Source of the DNA: Paramarasmius palmivorus
Taxonomy: Eukaryota > Basidiomycota > Agaricomycetes > Agaricales > Marasmiaceae
Assembly (NCBI GenBank): GCA_037176845.1
Contig: JAYKXP010000022.1
Coordinates: forward strand, 186,001-250,000
DNA: 64,000 nt
Direction of reading: 5' to 3'
The notes beneath the pieces are model-generated. The model was not told where the DNA came from. It saw only the letters and a program-made list of their open reading frames with translations, and did no database searches. The translations under genes and the position numbers were made by a program. Positions within the stretch are counted from its first letter, which is position 1. Each line of letters opens with the position of its first letter. Shown here piece after piece: positions 22,884 to 34,228 of this stretch.

Positions 22884-24960
22884 TCAACGGCGAACACAGA
22901 CGGAGCGGTGTCCTTCGGAGCCGCACGTATGATAACTAGACCTCACCTGCGATTTCACATCCAAGATCTCGCTAGCGTCCAGGTTCGCTTTGCGGTCACC
23001 AGTGTATTCTTGTGTTGTGTCAATCCGGATAGATATGTTTTGACTGCGACCGACGTTCGTGGGAGGCGGGGACATGACACTTGAGGGAATCGAAACCATT
23101 TTGTGGTCATCTTCCGTACCCCGTATCGTCTTTCTGGCGTTCAGGGCTACCAGTAGCGAGTTTGTATATACTGGGTGCAATAGCATCAGCTAAGCCACTG
23201 AATGGAAGTGTCACTGTGGGGCTTACGTCGTCCGATACAAAAGTAGAAAAGAGCGTAAATGAGCGTGTTTGGAGATGCCACCAGCTTTAAAAATAATTCA
23301 GATATTTCGACAAAGAAATCGAAGAGAAGGGTTCTTACCGATATCAACGATGCCATAGCACACATACTGTTCAGTTAAGCATCACATCATTTGATAGGAG
23401 CGAATGCGACGGGAAGGGAAATACCTCGTTGCCCTAGTAAGATTTCAGAGATTGAAGACAGCAAATAGAACAAAAAAAAACTCACAGGCCTGTATTTGCA
23501 CTGAAGCTGATCTGAACACATGATATCCGTGAGTCGTTATGCTTCTCTTACATGGAAGATGGAAGATACTCACCAACCTGCTGATCATGGTGTCGGACCT
23601 ATGTATTGGAAGTGTGTCAATGTGGCTACCGAGAATAGACCGACTCAGCATACCGCTTGAACCCAGTCTTTGCACGGTAAAGTATGATACAAAGAGCAGC
23701 AGCGATCAGCACATCTGCTGCGGCCGAAAGCGCGTTGATAGAGATGGTGAGCCCCTAGGAGATTGTCGGTTAGGAGAACTCGAGGTACGGGTTGTTGGGC
23801 AAACGACGCACGTTGATCTTGAGGAGATCTGTGTACGTCTTCATCTGAAGCCTGTAATATAGATCTGTAAGGGGAGCAATATGCATACTTATAACAGAGT
23901 ACGTACGATATGATGACCCACGCTAGCATCGGGGAACTGCGGTTAGTGAACCAACTCCTGGTTCAGCTGTACGTGAAGCACATACCAGTACCACATGCTA
24001 TCATAGCTGAGCTTAGTATTGGGCTCAAACAGACCAGCCATGTTCACTTACCAGTGTTCGCAAATACTATGACAAGAATTATACCAGCGAGGAAATAATT
24101 CTTTTTGCTCACTGTGAATCCGCGTTAGCAGGCAATAGGGACGAGAACCGAAAGTAACTACTTACATCGCCAAACCCGAATGGTGTAGAAGCTGTCTCCA
24201 AGTGTCAGCGAAGGTCGCCATACCAATGTATCCAACACTTACCACTGAACCAATGTGCCCGAGACACCCTTGACCATATCGCGTGGATATCAGAAAGAAG
24301 GAAAAGAACATAGATGACTCTTACTGTGGGAATAGCCTCTGCCTTTATGAAGTAACTAGTAAGCGCGTCGTTATTCCAACAAGTCGAAAAAGTCCTCACC
24401 AAGACGGACCTGCAATATCATTAGTCGACTTCTCAGTTCTCTGAAGTAGCCAACTTACCAGATCATCACCGTCAGCTGATTCTTGTCACTTGCGGCAAAA
24501 GATAGTGAGGACACGGACAGTGTTACTCGAGTAAACAACCCACTAGTATGTCGTGATTGCGTAATGGTAGACTGCGGGGAAGCCATGGATGAGTGGCCAT
24601 TTGAAGAAAGCATCGTGAAGGTGCGTACTAGTATGCGTGATAAAGGCCAGATGCATTGTATCGAGGACCAAAGTGAGTGCAACCTGAGCCGAGTTAAAGG
24701 CGGAGATGTCAATGTACTCGCGACCTCACGCACCAGATATTTCAGATACCAAGGATCGGTAGGGTATCCTAAATATACTTTTTGTTTAGTACAGACACCC
24801 CGGAAACGAATACAGGTCGCTGCTCACGGTTATAATAGTACACTGTCTGAACCAGCGAGATACCATAGAGAACAGCACTGACCATCACTCCGATGAACAT
24901 GACGCCCATCGTGTTGTCGAGCGGCTGCTGCTCGCCAGGAGCCTGAAGGGTGGCGGGCAT
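22884..24960 (-). CDS. DUF6534 family membrane protein (Agaricomycete seven-transmembrane type)
   Basis: The start at 24960 gives MPATLQAPGEQQPLDNTMG followed by the first membrane helix (GVMFIGVMVSAVLYGISLVQ) and YYYN. Short exons then give YPTDPWYLKYL, VALTLVLDTMHLAFITHT, AVYYAITTY, YFIKAEAIPT, NYFLAGIILVIVFANTG, ISINALSAAADVLIAAALC, SDTMISRLV and NTGLATSMCAMASLISI. The end is YTNSLLVALNARKTIRG and a polar tail to about 22884, or earlier if the donor at the DVKSQ codon (gtgagg) is used. The order and texture match DUF6534 proteins, whose function is unknown. About a dozen exons are used, including one of only 9 nt (23425-23433). I saw no disabling change. It is divergent from the P450 gene. 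Confidence 0.72.
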
Positions 24961-25686
24961 TGGTGTGGCAGCTGGAGATGAACAGAGAAAATGAGAGAAG
25001 GATACCAAGCAGACAACATTTCTCGGCCTTTCGTATAAATAATTTGAAGTTCGTAAGCTCGTCCCTGAGTCCCAAATGGTGTGATATGTTTGATTGACCC
25101 GCGAGTGACGAGTCGATGGAGTTTGGAAACAAACCAGTTTAGGCGCACGTGGCACTAAAATTGCCCAAGCCCCAAGCGGCAAGTACAAATTACGTTACGA
25201 TTTCACTTACCTAACTCGAATCATCATGTCATTTGGACCCACATCGCTTATTTGTCGCTTACTTCGCATCTCCCAACTGCCAACTGCGCGTATGAAGTGC
25301 CGATGCAAGAGGCATGTGCTTCGACCTTAGATCCTTCTTTTGGTGTATCTCATCATGCTGTAAAGTTTATTGAGGTATTGCGGAACACACCATAGCCGGG
25401 ATAACCAATGTCCCTCGCCTATCGGATGCCGTAGGATCCAGATATCTTCAACAAAGTGGCACGGTTCGTATCACAAATTCACCTTCGCGTCTGGATCACA
25501 ACCATTGGAAATATGTTCTGATGGACGGACCGTCGGCGCTATCGAGATCTCATCTTATGTCGCTACAGTGTGGCCGCCTGATGACAGCTCCCTGGACCCT
25601 TTTGGTTACTTCCAGACTAGTCTGTTAAATTCCCAGCCTGTAACCTTCACATCCTCATTGGCTCCATTCCTTTCTTACTCTAAACC
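24961..25686. promoter_or_regulatory. Divergent intergenic region between the DUF6534 and P450 genes
   Basis: About 0.73 kb separates two start codons on opposite strands, so both promoters must lie here. Open frames at 25370-25903 run into the P450 gene in another frame. I could not name a specific operator. Confidence 0.5.
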
Positions 25687-27761
25687 ATGTCGTTCTTTCG
25701 CCGCAAGTCACCTCTCCCTCCCGGTCCTCCAGGACTTCCCCTGGTTGGGGTATGCAATTTTTCGTCTCTCCGCCGTCCTGCTCTCACCTTTTCCCCTCCA
25801 GAATGTCCTTGATATGCCCTCTGGTCAAGAATGGTTAACCTTTGCCGAGTGGGGCAAGAAATACGGTGCGTCTGTACTCCAGTTAAGCAAAGAATTCTAT
25901 TGAAATCTCGTACAGGAGGGATCTGTTCCGTTACACTTATGGGTCAGCCCATGATCATTATTAACTCTGCTGATATCATGGCGGAGCTCGACAAGAAGAG
26001 TTCCGTCTATTCTGACCGCCCGAGGCTTGAAATGGGAGGTGAACTTGTCGGTTATTCAAAGACTCTTGTTCTCGTTCCCTACGGAGATCGCTTCAGGAAT
26101 TATCGTCGCCACATAAGTCGGATGATCGGTAGTCCAAAGGCAGTATCGAAGTTCTATCCTATGGAGGAGAGTGAAATGCACAAATTTTTGAAGAGGGTTG
26201 CTGCAAACCCGGACGAGCTTGGACAAAACCTTAGAAAGTAAGTAACATTGTGATTCAGTCGGTCAGTTCGGGGCGCTCACAGCCAGTCCATTCAATCAGA
26301 ACCTCTGGTGCTATCATCATGAAGCTCACGTACGGTATCGAAGTCCAGGAAAAGGACGATCCATTCGTCGAACTCATTGAGCATGCGAACGACAACTTCA
26401 ATTTGGCAACCGCACCAGGTATAATTCATACCTTGTCCCTGATTACACCTTCGCTTACTTTGGGACCTGTGATCAGGCGCTTTTTTGGTTGACGTCTTCC
26501 CATCGCTGAAGCATATTCCCGCTGGCTTCCCTGGTGGTGGTTTCCATGAATTGGCCGAGAAGTGGGCGAAAGCGTTCAACGACATGGTCGAAGTCCCATA
26601 TGCACACTCGAGGCACTTGATGGTAAGCCGTTCGCAGAGCAATCGTGACTTATTATTGACCTATTTGCGCAGTCCCTAGGCAAGGCACCTAACTCCTTTG
26701 TCACTAGCTCACTAGAGAACGAAGACAAGTTGTCAGAGGAAGAGATCTTCGAAATTAAACACACCGCGGCTTCTTTGTATGGAGGTGAGTTTTTTGATTT
26801 TGATTTCTTTGCAATCAGCTTGCTCAACGATGCGCTTGTTCTTAGCCGGAGCCGATACAACAGTTGCAGATCGTTAGTACAATATCTAATTAACGCTATA
26901 CTAACCCTGAGCTGATTGATCATCTCCAAGAACACGCCTTCTTCCTCGCCATGGTCCGCCACCCTGGTAAGCTGTCGATCCTTCGCTCCACGGCAATGGT
27001 CGTCTAAGCGATTATTCTTAGAGGTGCAGAAGAAGGCTCAAGCCGAAATTGATGCCATCGTTGGCAATGATAGGTTGCCCAATTTTAGTGATAGGGAGCA
27101 TCTGCCCTACGTGAATGCTCTACTCAGTGAAGTGCTCCGCTGGCATAGCGTTGCGCCAACGGGTGAGTCACTACACCCATGTCTCCTATTGTGTAGTCCA
27201 TTCTAACGCTCTATCACAAGGTGTTCCACATCGGGCCACCGAAGACGGTATAATTGGAGGATACCTTATTCCCAAAGGTTCAATTATCATTACGAATCTC
27301 TGGTTGGTAACCACGCGTCTTGACTCCTTGGTAGCTTTTGACGATCGTTTTCACAGGTACATGTTGAACAACCCGGAAGTCTACCCCGATCCTTCCAAAT
27401 TCGACCCAGAGCGATTCATTGATATGCCTGAGAAGCCCGCACAAAAGGATCCACGACATGCGTGCTTCGGATTTGCACGTCGTATCTGCGTAGGCATGCA
27501 CCTTGCTGAAGCATCTTTATGGCTGTGCATCGCCATGTCTCTCGCTGTGTTCGATATCACCCCAGCGATTGGCGAGGACGGTAAGCCAATCATCCCAGAG
27601 CACGGGAACACGAATGGAACGATTAGGTCTGTTCTTTCCTGTGTTTGGTTGCTTCAATTCGCTCATCAGAAGTTTCTAGCCAACCTCAACCATTTAAGTG
27701 CACGATCAAGCCTCGTTCTGAGAAGGCCCTTGCTCTCATCAATAGCGATGTGGCTCAGTAG
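25687..27761 (+). CDS. Cytochrome P450 monooxygenase without an obvious N-terminal anchor
   Basis: A haem-thiolate monooxygenase. The start at 25687 (MSFFRRKSPLPPGPPG) has an in-frame TAA two codons upstream and no acceptor nearby. The proline-rich hinge begins at residue 9, where fungal P450s normally have a 20-30-residue membrane helix first. Motifs in order: WGKKYG, FRNYRRHISRM (C-helix region), AGADTTVAD (I-helix oxygen-binding motif, formed across two introns), EVLRWHSVAP (ExxR), FDPERF (PERF) and FGFARRICVGMHLAEA (haem loop, with Ala where Gly is usual). The last exon ends SEKALALINSDVAQ with TAG at 27759-27761. About eleven exons join in frame. It resembles basidiomycete clans such as CYP5144-like, but the substrate is unknown. 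The lack of an anchor is discussed as a finding. Confidence 0.85.
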
Positions 27762-27923
27762 ACACTTCGACTTCTCTTTTCATATATCCTATTCCCTCGT
27801 TCTTCTAATTCTCATCGGTTATTGCTCGGGTTTGACATCATTATTCCAACATTCATTACATTTTCGGTCACTATTATGGAATCATATAACCTTCTATTTC
27901 GCATATCATACCGGCCACTGTTC

Positions 27924-28565
27924 CTACATACACGCACTAATCTTAGCTTGGCTAGGTAAAGAAGCATCTCGCCGCGGCGGCACCGGAAACGGATGATCTC
28001 TCCCTCTCCGACTTCTACGCGCAACCCATCTCGGGGACAATGTACTTTCGAGGCGAGGATCAACTGGTGAGGGCGTGAAGTCGAGATCCAAATTGTCTCC
28101 GTTCGAGATTTCGACGGCAATAACCTTGATATGACGATTCGGACATTGTGGGAGGCTGTCAACTCTTTGTCGCCGCCGACTTCGGGTTCGCCTAGTTGGT
28201 GCAGGAAGACTAGTGACACTGGCATTGGGAAACTTCTCGAACTTCTCGGATTTTGGCTGACTCTGGGAACGGCGCAGAGGATGAACTGAGCTGTCCTCTG
28301 TGCTACTAATACGTCGTTTAGGAGCCCAAGACTTCCCCCGGAATGACCTGAGCCTTTTCAGTGACAATCCCCTCCTAAGATTCGGCGCTTGTTCGGGTCC
28401 CAGACTGCTTCGCTGGATCCCTTCTGACGTTGATAAAGTATGGTCGAACGAGGTCCCACGACCGGCGGGGGACTTCTGTCGCCGTGATCTGCTCATCGTA
28501 GAGCGAGCCGAGCGACACCGTTTTACGAGCACAGCGGTTGGAGCTTTCGTCTCGTTAAAGGTCAT
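27924..28565 (-). CDS. Small basic, Arg/Ser-rich hypothetical protein
   Basis: A single frame of about 213 codons (MTFNETKAPTAVLV start). It is dominated by Arg, Ser and Pro, with SRRRQR-like and RRSRRGRD-like clusters. A short hydrophobic block, NRHIKVIAVEIS, is the only ordered-looking segment. It converges on the P450 gene. I do not recognise a family. It could be a real disordered nuclear protein or a long chance frame in GC-rich DNA; the codon texture is protein-like. Confidence 0.45.
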   Translation of the reverse strand: MTFNETKAPTAVLVKRCRSARSTMSRSRRQKSPAGRGTSFDHTLSTSEGIQRSSLGPEQAPNLRRGLSLKRLRSFRGKSWAPKRRISSTEDSSVHPLRRSQSQPKSEKFEKFPNASVTSLPAPTRRTRSRRRQRVDSLPQCPNRHIKVIAVEISNGDNLDLDFTPSPVDPRLESTLSPRWVARRSRRGRDHPFPVPPRRDASLPSQAKISACM

Positions 28566-29149
28566 GGATATCGGTGACCAGTGAGAAGTTGGATTGAAGT
28601 CACAAGCGTCAAGAAATCCATTTATGTCCTACAGAGTTGAATTGATGAGTGGTCAGAGGCATAAGAACATTGATGCTCCTACATTTTTGGGTGGATGTAC
28701 AGCGACTGCTACGACCTGGACTTCCTGGACATTCCTACACGCCATCGCCTTCGATTTTTGCCTTCCGACGCACCACCCAAACAGCACAGCACCTCCTTTT
28801 CGAAGAAGCCTCCAACGAGGCAAGTTCGACCTTGTGGCCATTTATGGCAGTGTAAAGAATGAGATGATGCAGGCGATGGACTGCCGCCCTCAAGGTGGTC
28901 TGCTAGCAGGCTAGAGTGATTAGGACGAAAAACTGACATCAAGCTGACCACCATTTGAGTACTTATAAGCTACAAATTTCAAATGATCTTGATCTGGATA
29001 GGTAAATAAAAAGTCTACAATTCTATAGGGTATCAACCGGCTGTTCATATGCACGAACTCCGAAGCCTCCCGCTGTCCAACAACGATACATCGACGCCAC
29101 ATCATACATACATCTAAGTCCCTAACTGGCGTTTGAAGCATGGTTTCAA
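28566..29149. other. Intergenic region
   Basis: This is the 5' flank of the small basic gene and the 3' flank of the next. The open frame at 28594-28914 plus has no supporting features. Confidence 0.4.
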
Positions 29150-30574
29150 TCAATTTCTGGACAAATGCGTCTCGTAACGGCCTTGGTACCTTTGTCGCAA
29201 TACAGACGCTCTGGCATCCAGAGAAAGCCGAATGCCTGCCGCATCAACACCCTGTATTGCAAGTGAAAGTGGCAATGGCCGAATAGGTCTCGTTGGAAAC
29301 GGGCTCTCACGACCTCTGAGGGACGAGGATCTTTGGAGTGGACGAGGCGCGGACGGGGCGAGAATGCTGACGCCTTTCATCGTCGTTGTGGGATTAGTAG
29401 TCTGCAGAGTTGCTCTCCGCATTCGCCTTTCACTAGAATCGACTCCATGAGCACGGCCATTCGCGATGAACGGCGCAGGCTGTAGCTCGTCGTGGAGAAA
29501 GCTTTTCCGCAAGGTTTTAGATATCGAGACGGGAATCATGGGAGTCGTCTCTACATCTTCCTTGTCCTGTATTGGCAAATTGACGGCCGGAGAAAGTATA
29601 AAAGGTGTCGTAACTTCAACGCCATCGTCTTGGTGCTCCCATGGCTGGGGAGAGACCAGGATAAAAGGCGACGGAGGTAAAGACCTAGAAACCATACGAC
29701 GATGTTCTCGACGCGCAACAGACGGTTTGACAACGATGGGTGCCAGATCGGGAGGTCGTCTGTCCTTTTTCTCTGTTGGTTTTCTTGGAGAGTGAATTGA
29801 CTGAGCTGAATGGGACGGGAGAAGAGATGGCATCTTTGGGTTTCTGTTACTGATGGTCTGGTCGGCATCGTCACGTCCCGCCATCTTCCGTTGTACAACA
29901 GTATCTGCCGTCGGGTTGCCCTTTGATCGAATTATCGAGCCTTTTCCGCGAAGTGCAGTGTCGGCTCGACGAGATCGTTGAGGTTCTGGGAGCGTAGATG
30001 CGTCATCCTGTGGCGAATCTTCAGAACAAGCATCACGATCAGGAAGGGATATAGTGATGGGATTGGAATTATCTGTGCGAATGGCGGGACCTTTGCGTCT
30101 ACTGGGGAGGGAGAACGTCGAATGGGCGGACTTTGTTGTTGTTACGGATCCAGATTCCAAGGAAGTCCTCTCCTCTGGAGTGTGCGTCCCGTGCTTCTTT
30201 GATTTGGATTTCGACCGCGACCGAAGTGTGAGGAATTTGGCGGACAACTTCGCCTTCACGTTTTGCAGTCTGCCCCTCGGGGCTGGTGACATGACTTCGG
30301 CCTCCTGTCGGTCATAGAACATCCTCTCTTCCATAGGTGACATCCTCATTCCTCTTTCACTATTGTCTGGAGCAATTTCTTTCTCTTGCTCTTTCTCTTC
30401 CACGTCTCTGCCATCGTCTCCGACATTGAACGCTCCTTCGCCTTCTTCGAACATCCACTGGCTAAGTAGGCTGTTTTCTTTGAGCCCTCCGAGCTGGGTG
30501 AAAACATCTAGGACAGACTGCCGAACAGCCGCCGAGTTTCGAGTGGCGTTGTAGTCGGACATAATCGTCGACAA
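29150..30574 (-). CDS. Ser/Arg-rich protein with an RGRESPFP motif, unknown function
   Basis: One uninterrupted frame of about 474 codons. The start may be 30574 (MSTIMSDYN) or 30562 (MSDYN); a plausible acceptor (tttcag) at about 30595 leaves room for an upstream exon. The first 60 residues (SAAVRQSVLDVFTQLGGL and LSQWMFEEGEG) look helical. A basic segment (LQNVKAKLSAKFLTLRSRSKSKSKK) follows, then long disordered Ser/Pro/Arg-rich sequence. Near the C-terminus is SSSLRGRESPFPTRPIRPLP followed by a short conserved-looking tail, LRQRYQGRYETH. The same motif is in the protein at 38713-41149. The function is unknown. Confidence 0.6.
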   Translation of the reverse strand: MSTIMSDYNATRNSAAVRQSVLDVFTQLGGLKENSLLSQWMFEEGEGAFNVGDDGRDVEEKEQEKEIAPDNSERGMRMSPMEERMFYDRQEAEVMSPAPRGRLQNVKAKLSAKFLTLRSRSKSKSKKHGTHTPEERTSLESGSVTTTKSAHSTFSLPSRRKGPAIRTDNSNPITISLPDRDACSEDSPQDDASTLPEPQRSRRADTALRGKGSIIRSKGNPTADTVVQRKMAGRDDADQTISNRNPKMPSLLPSHSAQSIHSPRKPTEKKDRRPPDLAPIVVKPSVARREHRRMVSRSLPPSPFILVSPQPWEHQDDGVEVTTPFILSPAVNLPIQDKEDVETTPMIPVSISKTLRKSFLHDELQPAPFIANGRAHGVDSSERRMRRATLQTTNPTTTMKGVSILAPSAPRPLQRSSSLRGRESPFPTRPIRPLPLSLAIQGVDAAGIRLSLDARASVLRQRYQGRYETHLSRN

Positions 30575-30913
30575 TACCGACTCGGCGTGTTTCTGAAAGA
30601 AGAGACGAGATGAGCAAGTTTGAAAGAGTCAGACATGCTTGTGTTCATGAGAAGAAAAAACGAGTCTCTAGTTGCCTTGCCAACACCTCGTTTACAGCAC
30701 GTTCCCAACACAAATTCCGAGATGCACGAGGGATACCGCTAATTATTAAGAAGTAGATAGACAACCATCATCCAGATCCCTAACAGTCAAGAGTATTTCC
30801 TGTCAAGAACAATCAAAGCCTATAAAGTTATGATTGAGAAGAAAACGGGGACGCGGTGTAGATATGACCTGTTCCCTCCTCGAGAAGCCGTCGTTGATAT
30901 GCGATAACAAATA
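30575..30913. other. Spacer between the RGRESPFP-protein gene and the RRP42 gene
   Basis: This is the 5' flank of the former and the 3' flank of the latter. No gene is supported. Confidence 0.4.
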
Positions 30914-32087
30914 TCACACTCGATTGATGAATCTATCTCTAGCCTTTTGGTTGCGTCTAAGATCCTCATCTTTCAACTTTGCAGTAAGCGCCGCGTAAAT
31001 TTCATGCCCGTATTTTTCTCCATCCTAGCGGTGCTCTCAATATCGCGTTTGTGTGGAGGTAGACGAGTCACTCACTGTGATTAACGACTTTAATCTCGAC
31101 ATGTCCAATTCCCCGGGACCAAGCATCCGCATCGCCTGGAGCTGCCCACCTGCGGAAGTGAAAGAAAAGACCAAAAGGAGGCGTATCGATGATGATAGCT
31201 CTTCGTGGGGTGTCGCGTCGATGAAATGAGTCGGAGGGATCTATAGTTGTCATGATTCCTACTATTCATTGCCGGAGTCAAAAAAATAACGCACGAGGTT
31301 CAGCGATACACAAACTGGCCACCGTTCTCGGCCATCCAGGACTTCGCCTTCGTCCCAGTAATCTGGAAGCTCAAAATCTATAGCGGAGCTAATCTTTCTA
31401 GTATCAAATCCACTGGAAGTATCTTGATCCACGTCCATATCCCCCGAAGTTGTGTCTTTCGCTCCCAGGCTGCCCTTCTTCGCCTTGTACTCGATACTTT
31501 TCGTCCTGGGAACCTTAGTGTCCCAGAGAGCGGCACGCGCGGCCATGAATAGCGCGTCATAAATGTTCCCGGAATCAGATAGCACGACTAGATCCAAATT
31601 GAGGAGCCATGACTTTTTTCGAGGTAATATCCCCAGGTTCGCGGGATGTAGGGACGGGTGGGAGAGTGTTTGGTGTAGAACTTCGGTGAAATCGTGTTGT
31701 AGATCATCAAGAGCCCCAGACGAATGGTTTGGATATGCAGAAGGAGAACTATCTTCGTGTCATTTAGCTGGAAAAATTCTAGAAAAAAAGTACGAAAGAT
31801 AGAAACACGAACCAAGACACGTTGCACAACATACGACCACCATCAACACCGTCCTCTCCGACGTTCTCGACCTCCAATTTGACAGCTGCAAGTACCTCAG
31901 TTCCCCCACTCCCATCATGCGGGTTTCGGCCAATGTTGAGACGAGCGCTACCATTCGCCAAAGGTGCTACACCAGTTTCGAGAGCGATGGGACGAAAATC
32001 ATGAAGACCACGACCATCTCCACGGCGTGAGGGAGCTCCGAGGATTCCGGCCTGTATGAAGGATTTTTCTGCCTTTGAGATGGACAT
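30914..32087 (-). CDS. RRP42: Exosome complex core subunit RRP42 (RNase PH-like ring)
   Basis: A catalytically inactive RNase PH-fold subunit of the six-membered exosome ring for 3'-to-5' RNA processing and decay. The start at 32087 gives MSISKAEKSFIQAGI followed by RGDGRGLHDFRPI, PLANGSARLNIG and the block GGTEVLAAVKLEVENVGEDG. Next comes LGILPRKKSWLLNLDLVVLSDSGNIYDALFMAARAALWDT, a typical RRP42 block. After a Ser/Asp-rich insert, SGFDTRKISSAIDFELPDYWDEG leads to CVSLNL, spliced to HFIDATPHEEL and MRMLGPGELDMSRLKSLIT, then a last exon DGEKYGHEIYAALTAKL ending at TGA 30914-30916. The gene is intact. A decayed fragment of it sits at 51880-52115. Confidence 0.85.
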
Positions 32088-32147
32088 GATGATGATGGTA
32101 ACGGAGCAAGGCACGGATCTACTCCACCTCTTCTCTCAACCGCCATC
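32088..32147. promoter_or_regulatory. 60-bp divergent promoter shared by RRP42 and the aminopeptidase
   Basis: The two start codons lie at 32087 (minus) and 32148 (plus). Only 60 bp separates them, so both genes must share a compact bidirectional core promoter or have transcripts starting inside each other's first exon. Confidence 0.6.
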
Positions 32148-34080
32148 ATGGTCTATCCTGGTGAATATCTTTCGTACTTTGGATTGTTCGAGCTCTGGAC
32201 ATCTTCACTACAGCCAGCAAACATGCTCTCAAGGTTTTTCAACATCTTGTAAAGCTTTTGCCAGCCAATGAACGGAGCAAGGTGACGATCTCTCGGATAG
32301 ATTGAGTGAAAGGCTGACGAGTTTAGTAGCCTCAAGTACTTCTTCTAGCAGGGGAGGTAACGCCTTTTAGGAATGATACCGACCGTGAAATTGCTTTTCG
32401 CCAGGAATCCAACTTCTACTACATAACTGGATGCACTGTGCCATCGTCGTACGTTCTGGCAGTATACCAAGAAGGCACATCGTTTTCACAAACTCCTTCA
32501 TTGGAGTTATTCATACCAAAGATTGAGCTTGCAGATCTGATGTGGTCTGTTCCCCCGCCAACTCTCGCAGCAGCAGCGGAAACTCACGATGTTACCCACA
32601 TCGACTACCCCTCTGCTCTTCCTGAAGTGATCAAGACCACCATCAAAGCTTTCCCGGATGCATTATTCCATACCTTACCCCGAGGTTCACCTCTTTTCCC
32701 AGTAATCCCGCCTGAGTTCACTCAACTGGTTCTCTCTTCTGATAACAAGGATCTGGCCATCAGCGATCTGTATCTGCTCCCGGCGCTACACCGAGCACGA
32801 TTGATTAAAGACGACTCAGAAATCGCTTTGATCAGACATGCTAACGAGATAAGCTCGCGAGCCCACGAAACCGTGATGAGAGTACTCGGAAAGGCTGTCA
32901 AAGGGGTAATCGAACGAGGAAAGGGCGCCGGTGTCGAAAGGCCGCTTCTCCCTGGCGAATGGCTGATTGAAAAAGAAGCTGAGGCGGAAGCCATCTTCGT
33001 TGCGTCGTGCAGGCGGGAAGGGTAGGCTCCATGTACTTTCTTATTGACCTGCCCTAATCTCATGGTTATCTAGGTCCATCCATCAAGCATACCTACCTAT
33101 CGTCGCGGGTGCCACTCGTGCAGCCACCTTGCATTACTGCTGCAATGGAGGAAACGACCGCGAATTTGCATGGGGGCCCATCGATCCACACGACCATAAG
33201 AACAGGAACGAGTTTGCACATGGTGGGCCCAGGAAACTCCTTCCCCAGGTTCTCCTCATCGATGCCGGCTGCGAATGGAACTGCTACGCATCCGATATCA
33301 CGAGAACGATGCCTGTCGGCAACAACGGCAAATTTACTCCAGAGGCCCGTGCTATCTATGAGCTCGTCTTGGAGATGCAGAAAGTATGGTCAATTCTTTT
33401 TCAATGTCGCACACGTGACTGAGGGATACCTTTCACAGTTATCGATGGACATCATTCGACCAGGACTTCATTGGGATGCAGTCCAGCTCTTGTGCCACCG
33501 AACACTTGTGAAGGGATTCCAACGCCTAGGAATCTTCAAGTCCCCTTCAAAGGCTGCTACTTCATCTACGTCACCCGCAGGATCCGAGGGCTGGAATCCT
33601 GAACACGACGAAGAAGCAATCCTTGCATCAGGTATCAGCTCAGCATTCTTCCCGCACGGACTCGGACATAGTCTCGGAATGGATGTGCACGATGTACCCA
33701 GCGCTAGTAAGCCAGTGGTCAACAACACGATAGGCAAAGGGGTGCAGCTGGGTCATGAGAGCTTCTACACTCATCTCAGACTTCGTTTGCCTTTGGAGAA
33801 GGGCATGGTAGTGGTGAGTTCTTTTGCTGTTACTATTTTGTCTGTGTACTCATGTTGGATGTGCCAGACTGTGGAACCTGGCATTTACTTCAACCCTCAT
33901 CTGCTGGCGCCGATTCGGAACTCCAAGCATATTAACCAAGACGTTTTGGATCAATATGAAAGTGTTGGTGGAGTAAGGATCGAGGACGTGGTCTTGATTA
34001 CCGATGATGGACTCGAAAATCTGACCACGGTCAAGAGTGATGTGGAATGGATTGAAGGCGTATGTTCAGGGGATCTATAA
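32148..34080 (+). CDS. Xaa-Pro aminopeptidase / prolidase-type peptidase M24B
   Basis: A metallopeptidase releasing N-terminal residues before proline. A 13-nt first exon (ATGGTCTATCCTG, donor gtgaat) joins after about 50 nt to CCAGCAAACATGC, giving [17 protein letters not shown]. The AMP_N domain follows ([26 protein letters not shown]). The M24 catalytic half carries the metal ligands: LLIDAGCEW (Asp), [11 protein letters not shown] (Asp), [16 protein letters not shown] (His), TVEPGIYF (Glu) and [11 protein letters not shown] (Glu). Introns interrupt it near 33025-33075, 33380-33440 and 33815-33867. The stop is at 34078-34080. All ligands are present, so an active enzyme is likely. A remnant of its 3' end lies inverted at 51650-51845. 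Confidence 0.85.
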
Positions 34081-34228
34081 TCAAAGGTGCCGGTTGCTGT
34101 CTGCACTCAATAAGCTGTACGTGCGAGTAAAAATACAAATGTAATAACACTGACCCAACCCAAGGCTACAATACACGATAGGAAATAAGCCAAAAACATA
34201 AAACTATGCCGGCCGCTCATGCGCCGAG

